Source of the DNA: Psychrilyobacter sp.
Lineage (GTDB): Bacteria; Fusobacteriota; Fusobacteriia; Fusobacteriales; Fusobacteriaceae
Length of the DNA: 5,244 nucleotides
Direction of reading: 5' to 3'
NCBI GenBank assembly: GCA_030621995.1
Contig: JAUXGP010000138.1
Location: forward strand, 1-5,244
Positions 1 to 5,244 of the stretch are shown here, piece after piece. Numbering within the stretch: position 1 is the stretch's first letter; every line of letters starts with the position of its first letter. The notes beneath the pieces are model-generated. The model was given only the letters and a program-made list of their open reading frames with translations. It was not told the origin of the DNA and did not search any database. The translations under genes and the position numbers were made by a program.

Positions 1-600
1 AACAGTGCTTCTATGAATTTAGATGAGGTAATAGAAGTAACAGTAAAAGCTATAAATGATGGTAAGATGGTAGCCAGGGTACATACAGGAGATCCTGCTA
101 TCTATGGAGCTCACAGAGAACAAATGGATATATTAGCCAGCCACAACATTGAATTTGAAGTTATCCCAGGAGTGAGCTCATTCCTGGCATCGGCTGCAGC
201 TATAAAAAAAGAATTTACCCTGCCAGATGTATCTCAAACTGTTATTTGTACCAGGATGGAAGGAAGAACACCGGTTCCGGAATTAGAAAAATTAGAGTTA
301 TTAGCTTCCCACAAGACATCTATGGCAATTTTCTTGTCGGTACAGATGATAGATAAGGTAGTAGATCAGCTGTTATCCCACTATGATCTCGATACCCCGG
401 TAGCAGTAATCCAAAGAGCTACCTGGACAGATCAAAAGATAGTAATGGGGACATTAGAAAATATAGCTGTGAAAGTAGAAGAAGCTAAGATAACTAAGAC
501 TGCTCAGATCTTAGTGGGAAGATTTATGGGGGATGAATATTCTAAATCAAAGTTATATGATAAGCATTTTACCCATGAATACAGAGAAGGGATAAAATAA
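1..600 (+). CDS. cbiF: Cobalt-precorrin-4 C11-methyltransferase CbiF, 5'-truncated by window edge
   Basis: The gene transfers a methyl group from S-adenosylmethionine to C11 of cobalt-precorrin-4, giving cobalt-precorrin-5A (EC 2.1.1.271), in the cytoplasm. The reading frame is open from base 1 and holds 199 residues before TAA at 598-600. Family members have about 250 residues, so roughly the first 50-60 are missing, including the N-terminal GxGPGD SAM-binding loop. The ATG at 13 is therefore internal. Visible tetrapyrrole-methylase signatures, numbered from base 1, are VHTGDPAIYG (27-36), VIPGVSSF (54-61), the CbiF/CobM-typical SQTVICTRMEGRTPVPE (78-94), and VIQRATWTDQKIV (137-149) near the C-terminal domain. 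The EGRTPVPE stretch separates it from CbiH, CbiL and CbiE. It is followed by a 117-nt repeat-bearing gap and then cbiG, which acts on its product. I see no frameshift. Identity is near certain. Confidence 0.95.
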   Translation, partial: NSASMNLDEVIEVTVKAINDGKMVARVHTGDPAIYGAHREQMDILASHNIEFEVIPGVSSFLASAAAIKKEFTLPDVSQTVICTRMEGRTPVPELEKLELLASHKTSMAIFLSVQMIDKVVDQLLSHYDLDTPVAVIQRATWTDQKIVMGTLENIAVKVEEAKITKTAQILVGRFMGDEYSKSKLYDKHFTHEYREGIK

Positions 601-601
601 C

Positions 602-705
602 GCCCTCTTCCTTCCTATGTTTTCTCCCTGTTAAGGAGAAACCAAAGTATAAATAGTAAGCCTTTCTCCCTTCGAGGGAGAGAGTGCCGATAGGCGAGAG
701 AGGGT
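602..705. repeat. Hairpin-rich palindromic intergenic element between cbiF and cbiG
   Basis: This stretch fills most of the 117-nt gap and does not look coding. It holds two related hairpins. The first has arms TTTCTCC (621-627) and GGAGAAA (635-641) with a 7-nt loop. The second has the core TCTCCCT (665-671), loop TCG and AGGGAGA (675-681), and can extend outward to 662/684 with one G-U pair. A small GCC-GATA-GGC hairpin (686-695) follows. The ends, CCCTCT (603-608) and AGAGGG (699-704), are complementary and could close the whole unit. No T-run follows any hairpin, so it is a poor fit to an intrinsic terminator. The same TCTCCCT...AGGGAGA core recurs inside cbiG at 1280-1297, which suggests a dispersed repeat family. 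The boundaries are my estimate. It could act in mRNA stability or processing, but nothing here proves a function. Confidence 0.7.
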
Positions 706-712
706 AAGGAGG
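706..712 (+). promoter_or_regulatory. Ribosome binding site of cbiG abutting the repeat element
   Basis: AAGGAGG is a near-ideal Shine-Dalgarno site 5 nt before the ATG at 718, and it fixes that start. It begins one base after the right arm of the palindromic element, so folding of the element could influence access to it. That effect is inference. Confidence 0.85.
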
Positions 713-717
713 TCTTT

Positions 718-1788
718 ATGAAATTAGCTATTATCACACTAACTAAAAAAGCTGCTAAAAAAGGAGTGGAGATAAAAGAGCTCCTGGCTCCTACAAATAG
801 ATTTAAATCTATAGACGTATTTACCTTATCAAAATACAGTGATGATAAAACTATCCCTATGGATAATGGGTTTAAAGATACTGTATCTAAGATATTTAAT
901 TGTTATGAGAATTTATATTTTGTTATGGCAAGCGGAATAGTGGTAAGAACTATAGCACTCCTCCTAAAAAGTAAGGATATAGATCCTGCTGTAATTACAA
1001 GTGATGAAGATGGAAAGTTTATCGTATCGTTGCTTTCTGGTCATTTGGGAGGAGCTAATGAATTAGCTTCCCTGATAGCAGAAACTATAGGCGGACTGCC
1101 AATTATATCCACGGCATCTGATGTATCCGGGTCCATAGCAGTGGATACAATAGCTATGAAGTTAAAGGCACACCTAAGGGATCTTGAGAGTGCCAAAGAT
1201 GTAACTGCTCTTATAGTTAATGGAGAAAGAGTGGAACTGAATCTGCCGAAAAATATGACCCTCATCCATTCTGATTCCTTCTCCCTATCGAGGGAGAAGG
1301 AAAGTGAGAACTTAGAGGAAGAGAGAATAAGAAAAAGTATTACAGAGGAAAATGTAGCTGGCGTAGTAGTTGTGTCTAACAGGTTAGATTTGAAAATAAC
1401 ACAAATTATACCTGAAAATATAGTGGTGGGAATAGGATGCAGGAGGGGAACTCCTGCAACATCTATATTAGAAGCTATAGAAGATGCCATGGAGGTCTCA
1501 AACTTACATATGGATAGTATCAGACACCTTGCTACTGTAGATGTAAAAGCAGATGAAACAGGATTATTGGAGGCCGGTAAGATGCTGGGAAAAGATCTGA
1601 TAATAATAGGCCGGGAAGAGATAAAAACTGTAGAAGACATGTATGAAGGTTCTGACTTTGTAGAAAAAACCATAGGAGTGAAATGTGTATCGGCTCCTGC
1701 AGCATATCTGTCTAGTAATAAAAATGGTAAATTTATAAAAGAGAAGAAAAGATATAATGGTGTAACAGTATCAATATATGAGGAATAA
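718..1788 (+). CDS. cbiG: Cobalt-precorrin-5A hydrolase CbiG, with an in-frame palindrome insert
   Basis: CbiG opens the delta-lactone of cobalt-precorrin-5A and releases acetaldehyde to give cobalt-precorrin-5B (EC 3.7.1.12). It is a cytoplasmic enzyme and a marker of the anaerobic pathway. The 356-residue protein has all three family regions. The N-terminal domain (about 45-125) carries VMASGIVVRTIA (69-80), DPAVITSDEDGKFIVSLLSG (89-108) and the signature SGHLGGANELA (107-117). A middle region spans about 130-222. The C-terminal domain (about 235-354) starts with VVGIGCRRGT and ends with the GVTVSIYEE strand. Between LPKNM (176-180) and VAGVVVVSNR (213-222) lies a charged, Ser/Glu-rich stretch, about 181-211, encoded by a DNA palindrome and probably extra to the fold. 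VSAPAAY (324-330) stands where I recall V-x-EPAA being usual. The ATG follows AAGGAGG. Both neighbouring genes act on adjacent pathway intermediates. Confidence 0.95.
   Translation: MKLAIITLTKKAAKKGVEIKELLAPTNRFKSIDVFTLSKYSDDKTIPMDNGFKDTVSKIFNCYENLYFVMASGIVVRTIALLLKSKDIDPAVITSDEDGKFIVSLLSGHLGGANELASLIAETIGGLPIISTASDVSGSIAVDTIAMKLKAHLRDLESAKDVTALIVNGERVELNLPKNMTLIHSDSFSLSREKESENLEEERIRKSITEENVAGVVVVSNRLDLKITQIIPENIVVGIGCRRGTPATSILEAIEDAMEVSNLHMDSIRHLATVDVKADETGLLEAGKMLGKDLIIIGREEIKTVEDMYEGSDFVEKTIGVKCVSAPAAYLSSNKNGKFIKEKKRYNGVTVSIYEE
1259..1305. repeat. Palindromic repeat copy inside the cbiG reading frame
   Basis: The arms TTCCTTCTCCCT (1275-1286) and AGGGAGAAGGAA (1291-1302) form a perfect 12-bp stem around the loop ATCG. 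The core TCTCCCT/TCG/AGGGAGA matches the cbiF-cbiG gap hairpin (665-681) at all 17 bases apart from one added A in the loop. The flank starting CCCTC (1259) and ending AAAGT (1305) also aligns by hand with 603-648, at about 34 of 48 columns with a few single-base gaps. The segment is read through in frame and encodes residues about 181-196 of CbiG (IHSDSFSLSREKES). The insert may continue to about 1331, where similarity to the intergenic element fades. The ends are uncertain, and purine/pyrimidine-rich arms inflate chance similarity. Confidence 0.7.
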
Positions 1789-1803
1789 ATTTGGAGGGAA
1801 AGA

Positions 1804-2532
1804 ATGAAAGGAAAGATATACGTAGTTGGAATGGGACCTGGAAATAAGGACAATATGAGTTTTAAAGCCTTTGATTCTATGAATAAATCGGATATATTAA
1901 TTGGACATAAAACATATATTTCATTGGTAGAAGAGATGTTTCCTGAAAAGGAATTGATTAGATCTGCTATGAAAAAAGAGATAGACAGGTGTAATGAAAC
2001 ATTGAAGCTGGCTGAAAGCGGGAAAACTGTAGCTCTTGTCAGCAGTGGTGAATCTGGAGTCTATGGGATGGCAGGAATTATGTTAGAAGTAGCTTTAGAC
2101 AGTGATGTTGAGGTAGAAATAGTTCCGGGAATTACAGCTTCTAATGCTGGAGCAAGTGTTGTGGGAGCTCCTATAATGCACGATCATGCAACGATTAGCC
2201 TGAGTGATCTATTGACTGATTGGGATTTAATAACAAAGAGGATAGATTTAGCATCCCAGGGGGATTTTGTAATTTCGTACTATAACCCTAAGAGTTTTTC
2301 CAGAACTACTCAGATAGTAGAGGCTCGAGATATCATGTTAAGACATAAAAATAAAGATACTCCTGTAGCAATCGTAAGAAATGCAAAAAGAGACGGGGAA
2401 GAGCATGTGATAACTACATTAGGGGATATGTTAGATCATGAGATAAACATGTTCACTGTGGTAATAGTAGGAAATTCTAAAACTTATGTAAAAAATGGCA
2501 AAATGATCACACCCAGAGGATATAAACTTTGA
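1804..2532 (+). CDS. cbiH: Cobalt-factor III / precorrin-3B C17-methyltransferase CbiH
   Basis: CbiH methylates C17 with S-adenosylmethionine and drives ring contraction, producing cobalt-precorrin-4 in the cytoplasm (EC 2.1.1.131/2.1.1.272). The 242-residue length is normal for single-domain CbiH/CobJ. Family motifs appear in order: VVGMGPGN (7-14, SAM loop), the ADVxxGYKTY-like SDILIGHKTYISLV (29-42), VSSGESGVYGMAG (79-91), VEIVPGITASNAGASVVGAP (104-123), MHDHATISLSDLLTDW (125-140), FVISYYNPKS (155-164), and the C-terminal VGNSKTYVKNGKMITPRGY (222-240), which is diagnostic for this subfamily. Glu83 replaces the usual Asp of the SSGDxGxYG motif. GGAGGGA at 1793-1799 sets the ATG, 15 nt after the cbiG stop. 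Its TGA overlaps the cbiJ start, so the two are probably translationally coupled. Although third in the operon, CbiH acts before CbiF and CbiG. Confidence 0.96.
   Translation: MKGKIYVVGMGPGNKDNMSFKAFDSMNKSDILIGHKTYISLVEEMFPEKELIRSAMKKEIDRCNETLKLAESGKTVALVSSGESGVYGMAGIMLEVALDSDVEVEIVPGITASNAGASVVGAPIMHDHATISLSDLLTDWDLITKRIDLASQGDFVISYYNPKSFSRTTQIVEARDIMLRHKNKDTPVAIVRNAKRDGEEHVITTLGDMLDHEINMFTVVIVGNSKTYVKNGKMITPRGYKL
2515..2520 (+). promoter_or_regulatory. Ribosome binding site supporting the TTG start of cbiJ
   Basis: AGAGGA lies inside the last codons of cbiH, 8 nt before the TTG at 2529. No ATG or GTG occurs at the conserved N-terminus, and the glycine-rich LLAGGTKDSR motif begins within two residues of this codon. 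The TTG is therefore the best start. Confidence 0.65.
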
Positions 2533-3266
2533 TCTTACTTGCCGGCGGGACTAAAGATTCCAGAATAATAGCGGAAAGGCTGTTAAGAGACAAACATAAG
2601 ATCATAGTGACTACAGCTACAGAATACGGAGGTCAGCTGATCTCCCATCTAGACTTAGAGGTTAAGGTGGCAAAGCTGGATTTAGAGGGCTTGGAAAAAC
2701 TGGCTAACGATATGAATATAAGCCGGATAGTAGATGCTACCCATCCCTATGCCATAGAAATATCGAATAATTTACTTGATTTGTCAACAATATTGGGTGT
2801 GCCCTATTATAGATATGAAAGAAGTATGTTAGAATATAAAAAAGAAAATAGTTTTTATGATTTAGAGGAGTTAATTAATTTTTTAGAGGGAGTAAGGGGG
2901 AACATCTTACTTACCTTAGGAAGCAACAATATCCATAGATTTAAAGACTTAAAAAATAAAAAATCTATCTATATCAGGGTACTGCCTACTGAATATGCCA
3001 TAAAAAAATGTGAGGACTCAGGATTCAGGCCCTCTCAAATAATAGGCCTTCAAGGCCCGTTTACTACCGCCTTCAACGAGGCTATCTATGGGAATTATGA
3101 TATAAAATACGTTGTGACCAAAGAAAGCGGAGCTGCAGGCGGGGAATTAGAAAAGGTAGAAGCTGCTAAAAATTTAGGACTAAGAGTGGCCGTTTTAAAA
3201 AGACCGGCAGTTCGATATAGAAACCTTTATAATGAGATAGATGATCTGATAGGGGCGATAAAATGA
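2529..3266 (+). CDS. cbiJ: Cobalt-precorrin-6A reductase CbiJ (TTG start)
   Basis: CbiJ (CobK in the aerobic pathway) is the pyridine-nucleotide-dependent reductase that converts cobalt-precorrin-6A to 6B (EC 1.3.1.106) in the cytoplasm. The 245-residue length fits the family. The N-terminus MILLAGGTKDSRIIAERL (1-18) is the typical nucleotide-binding start. It is followed by VDATHPYAIEIS (68-79), ILLTLGSNNIHRF (126-138), the RVLPT segment (150-154), GLQGPFTTAFNEAI (173-186), and the diagnostic VTKESGAAGGELEKVEAA (196-213), ending with the LKRP strand (223-226). Translation begins at TTG, the first T of TTGA, so start and cbiH stop share four bases. The stop shares ATGA with the cbiB start. 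Such overlaps imply coupled translation. TTG usually lowers initiation compared with ATG. No disruption is seen. Confidence 0.94.
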   Translation: MILLAGGTKDSRIIAERLLRDKHKIIVTTATEYGGQLISHLDLEVKVAKLDLEGLEKLANDMNISRIVDATHPYAIEISNNLLDLSTILGVPYYRYERSMLEYKKENSFYDLEELINFLEGVRGNILLTLGSNNIHRFKDLKNKKSIYIRVLPTEYAIKKCEDSGFRPSQIIGLQGPFTTAFNEAIYGNYDIKYVVTKESGAAGGELEKVEAAKNLGLRVAVLKRPAVRYRNLYNEIDDLIGAIK

Positions 3267-4201
3267 GAGTTGAAAATATAATATTGACTGGATTTATCCT
3301 GGATCTGGTATTTGGAGATCCCAGGAGTTTGCTGCATCCAGTGGTAATTATGGGAAGAATCATTACTTTTTTAGAAAAAATACTACATAAGTATAAGAAA
3401 ATAGGCGGAATAATACTAAATTTAATAGTTGTAGGACTGACTGTAGGTGTAACATATCTGGTTTCGGGCTATTTAGAGATAATTGAAATCTACTTAATAT
3501 ATACTATATTTGCCACAAGATCGCTGGCTCTTGAGGGAGTGAAGGTATTTAATATATTAAAGAAAAAAGATATGCAGCTGGCAAGGAAGGAACTCTCCTA
3601 CTTAGTCAGTCGTGATACAGGCTATATGCAGGAAAAAGATATAGTCAGGAGTATCATGGAAACCATCTCTGAAAATACAGTGGATGGGATAATATCACCG
3701 TTATTTTTTATGGTGGTGGGATATTTAATAGCACCTTTAACTCCGCTGGGAGTAGCTCTTGCAATGGGATATAAGGCTGTAAATACACTGGATTCCATGG
3801 TGGGATATAAGAATGAAAAATATAAAGACTTTGGATGGTTTTCAGCCCGTGTAGATGACTTGGCAAACATTATTCCTGCCAGATTAACAGGGGGAATACT
3901 TATCCCTGTATCGGCGTTTTTTCTTAGATATGATTTTAAAAATTCATGGAAGATATTTTTCAGAGACAGATATAATCATGCCAGCCCAAATTCAGCACAA
4001 TCTGAATCAGCTGTAGCAGGAGCATTGGGAGTTCAGTTTGGAGGAGCTACCAGTTATTTCGGCAGGTTAAAAGAAAAACCTACAATAGGGGATAAGAAAA
4101 AGGAATTTGAATTGGAAGATATAAAAAGAAATATTAAACTTATGTATGGATCAGCCATACTAGGTATGGGGATGGCTTATGCAGTTTTAAAAATGTTTTA
4201 A
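3263..4201 (+). CDS. cbiB: Adenosylcobinamide-phosphate synthase CbiB, integral membrane protein
   Basis: CbiB attaches (R)-1-amino-2-propanol O-2-phosphate to the f-propionate side chain of adenosylcobyric acid, giving adenosylcobinamide phosphate (EC 6.3.1.10), at the cytoplasmic membrane. In aerobic-pathway naming it is CobD. The 312-residue length is usual. The N-terminus has the family signature DLVFGDPRSLLHPVVIMGR (14-32). SRDTG (116-120), ETISENTVDGIISPLFFMVV (133-152), GYKAVNTLDSMVGYKNEKY (169-187), the acidic VDDLANIIPARL (197-208) and HASPNSAQSESAVAGALG (239-256) follow. Hydrophobic segments likely to span or dip into the membrane are about 3-18, 48-69, 73-90, 143-167, 205-221 and 294-310. 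The ATG overlaps the cbiJ stop (ATGA), with a weak AGGGG site at 3251-3255. Its substrate is made by the cobD product encoded next. Identity is near certain. Confidence 0.96.
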   Translation: MRVENIILTGFILDLVFGDPRSLLHPVVIMGRIITFLEKILHKYKKIGGIILNLIVVGLTVGVTYLVSGYLEIIEIYLIYTIFATRSLALEGVKVFNILKKKDMQLARKELSYLVSRDTGYMQEKDIVRSIMETISENTVDGIISPLFFMVVGYLIAPLTPLGVALAMGYKAVNTLDSMVGYKNEKYKDFGWFSARVDDLANIIPARLTGGILIPVSAFFLRYDFKNSWKIFFRDRYNHASPNSAQSESAVAGALGVQFGGATSYFGRLKEKPTIGDKKKEFELEDIKRNIKLMYGSAILGMGMAYAVLKMF

Positions 4202-4203
4202 AT

Positions 4204-4261
4204 TTGTAGGGGTAGTCCTTGTGGCTATCCTTAATGGCGACCACAAGGGTATCCCATACAA
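4204..4261. repeat. Imperfect palindromic repeat between cbiB and cobD
   Basis: The arms 4204-4224 and 4241-4261 are complementary around a 16-nt centre. TTGTA pairs with TACAA (4204-4208/4257-4261), GGG with CCC (4210-4212/4253-4255) and CCTTGTGG with CCACAAGG (4217-4224/4241-4248). That is 16 Watson-Crick pairs plus two G-U pairs over 21 positions. The left half can also fold alone, with 4210-4217 against 4223-4230. No T-run follows, so it is not a standard intrinsic terminator. It is unrelated to the TCTCCC palindromes upstream. From memory it resembles the GTAGGGGCGA...CCACAAGGG palindromes scattered between genes in many bacterial genomes; that match is recall, not a search. It fills about half of the 106-nt gap, and the rest holds only the cobD ribosome binding site. 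Confidence 0.72.
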
Positions 4262-4307
4262 TTTGTGGCAAAAAGGGTTGTATCTATAACAGAAGGAGAA
4301 GATAAGT

Positions 4308-5244
4308 ATGGAACTACATGGGGGAAATATATACAAATTAAAACGGGAAAAAGGGATAGAGGTACTGGATTACAGTGCTAATATCAACCCTCTGGGTCTG
4401 TCCAATAGATTAAAGCAGGGAATAATTGAAAACTTAACCCTTCTTGAAAAATATCCCGATCCGGATTATTTGGAGATGAAAGGGGTAATAGCGAAACACA
4501 ATAAAGTAGAGGTCGAAAATATAGTCGTAGGAAACGGTGCTACTGAGATCATGTTTTTATATGCTAAAAATCTAAAACCTAAAAAAGTTCTCATCATCTC
4601 TCCTACCTTTGCAGAATATGAAAGAGCACTAAAAACTGTAGATTGTGAAATTAATTATTTTCAGTTGAGAGAAGATGAAGATTTTATATTAAATATACCG
4701 AGATTAAAGGAAACCTTAGATGAGACCTATGATCTGCTGGTAGTATGTAATCCCAACAATCCTACAGGTAAATTTATAGACAAACTTATCTTAAATGATC
4801 TGGCTGTATCTTGTAAAAATAAGGGGATAAGTATCCTTTTGGATGAAGCTTTTATAGAGTTTGTGGATGGCAGTATGGAAAGGTCGTTGGTAGAATACAG
4901 ACATAAAAATGTATTTATTGTGAGAGCTCTCACTAAGTTTTTTGCCATACCGGGACTGCGTTTGGGATATGGGATAACCTTTGACGAGGAATTAAAGGGT
5001 AAGATAGAGGAAAACAGGGAACCTTGGAGTGTTAATACAATAGCAGAACTGGCTACTAAAATTTTACTCGAGGACAGTGAATATATAACAAAATCCGAGG
5101 ACTGGATCAGGATAGAAAAAAGATTTATGTATGAGGAGTTAAAAAAAATAAAGGGTATAAAGCCGTATATTACAGAAACAAATTTTATCCTGGTAAAATT
5201 GATGAATGGTATGGATGTAGGAGAGTTTAGGAAAAAAATGATCT
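4308..5244 (+). CDS. cobD: Threonine-phosphate decarboxylase CobD, 3'-truncated by window edge
   Basis: CobD is a PLP-dependent class I/II aminotransferase-fold enzyme. It decarboxylates L-threonine O-3-phosphate to (R)-1-amino-2-propanol O-2-phosphate (EC 4.1.1.81), the linker that CbiB joins to the corrin. The frame stays open for 312 codons to the window end, and homologs of about 360 residues suggest some 45-50 are missing. Visible are the N-terminal MELHGGNIYKL, YSANINPLG (22-30), the YPDP motif (49-52), GNGATEIMF (75-83), VCNPNNPTGK (146-155) with the PLP-ring Asn, LLDEAFIEF (177-185) with the PLP-pyridine Asp179, and RALTKFFAIPGLRLGYG (206-222), where Lys210 should form the Schiff base and Arg218 lies in the substrate/phosphate region. 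AGAAGGAGA (4291-4299) precedes the ATG. HisC (histidinol-phosphate aminotransferase) is the closest alternative, but HGGN, TKFFAIPGLR and the cbiB neighbour favour CobD. Confidence 0.93.
   Translation, partial: MELHGGNIYKLKREKGIEVLDYSANINPLGLSNRLKQGIIENLTLLEKYPDPDYLEMKGVIAKHNKVEVENIVVGNGATEIMFLYAKNLKPKKVLIISPTFAEYERALKTVDCEINYFQLREDEDFILNIPRLKETLDETYDLLVVCNPNNPTGKFIDKLILNDLAVSCKNKGISILLDEAFIEFVDGSMERSLVEYRHKNVFIVRALTKFFAIPGLRLGYGITFDEELKGKIEENREPWSVNTIAELATKILLEDSEYITKSEDWIRIEKRFMYEELKKIKGIKPYITETNFILVKLMNGMDVGEFRKKMI

Noticed and set aside
13..15. ATG at 13 as the start of cbiF.
   Set aside because: The frame is open upstream to base 1, the residues before it (NSAS) fit the family, and the N-terminal SAM-binding loop would be missing.
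601..717. Promoter in the cbiF-cbiG gap (TATAAA at 648-653).
   Set aside because: No acceptable -35 hexamer lies at the right distance, and the AT-rich bases sit between two repeat hairpins.
1041..1853. A long open frame on the minus strand (270 codons) opposite cbiG.
   Set aside because: It is antisense to a well-supported gene, the protein is Ser/Leu/Ile-rich with no recognisable motif, and it arises from the codon bias of cbiG.
3044..3057. GGCCTTCAAGGCC palindrome in cbiJ.
   Set aside because: It encodes the conserved GLQGP block, so it is explained by coding, and it has no second copy in the window.
3166..3363. Short minus-strand open frame across the cbiJ-cbiB junction.
   Set aside because: It overlaps two conserved genes in antisense and has no recognisable family features.
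3622..3870. Minus-strand open frame opposite cbiB.
   Set aside because: Shadow of the conserved ENTVDG and NTLDSMVGY coding blocks of cbiB.
4156..4172. CCATAC/GTATGG inverted repeat near the end of cbiB.
   Set aside because: Only 6 bp, inside a coding membrane segment and with no T-run, so it is most likely chance.
4263..4290. Promoter-like pair TTGTGG and TATAAC before cobD.
   Set aside because: The -35 matches only three of six positions, and transcription would begin at the Shine-Dalgarno site, leaving no useful leader.
4202..4307. Cobalamin riboswitch or intrinsic terminator before cobD.
   Set aside because: No B12-box-like motif is seen, the gap is too short for the full riboswitch, and the palindrome has no following T-run.
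4727..4948. Minus-strand open frame opposite cobD.
   Set aside because: Antisense shadow of the PLP-binding core of cobD, with no features of its own.

Overview
The window is part of an anaerobic (early cobalt insertion) cobalamin biosynthesis operon. All six genes lie on the + strand, in the order cbiF (5' end outside the window) - cbiG - cbiH - cbiJ - cbiB - cobD (3' end outside the window). CbiG occurs only in the oxygen-independent route, so the host very likely makes corrin rings anaerobically. The DNA is AT-rich, with many ATA, AGA, TTA and AAA codons, and Shine-Dalgarno sites are strong. This and the gene order fit a low-GC anaerobe: Fusobacteriota (Fusobacterium, Ilyobacter, Propionigenium or Cetobacterium type) is my first guess and Clostridia the second. 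The taxon is inferred from general resemblance only.

Layout: bases 1-600 hold the last 199 residues of CbiF. Bases 601-717 are a gap with a hairpin-rich repeat element that ends directly at the ribosome binding site of cbiG. cbiG is 718-1788 and contains a near-perfect palindrome of the same repeat family, read in frame (about 1259-1305). cbiH (1804-2532), cbiJ (TTG start, 2529-3266) and cbiB (3263-4201) are packed with one 15-nt gap and two 4-nt stop/start overlaps. Bases 4202-4307 are a second gap, with a different imperfect inverted repeat. cobD runs from 4308 past the window end.

How the genes work together: CbiH methylates C17 and contracts the ring. CbiF methylates C11, and CbiG then opens the delta-lactone and releases the two-carbon fragment as acetaldehyde. 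CbiJ reduces the macrocycle at the cobalt-precorrin-6A stage. CobD makes (R)-1-amino-2-propanol O-2-phosphate, and the membrane protein CbiB attaches it to the corrin side chain. The other pathway genes (cbiL, cbiD, cbiE/T, cbiC, cbiA, cbiP and the cobalt-insertion step) are not in the window and may lie on either side.

The core genes are ordinary. The main point of interest is the short palindromic repeats: two related sites (one intergenic, one inserted into the cbiG reading frame) and a third, unrelated palindrome before cobD. I see no cobalamin riboswitch, tRNA, rRNA, CRISPR array, transposase or clear Rho-independent terminator.
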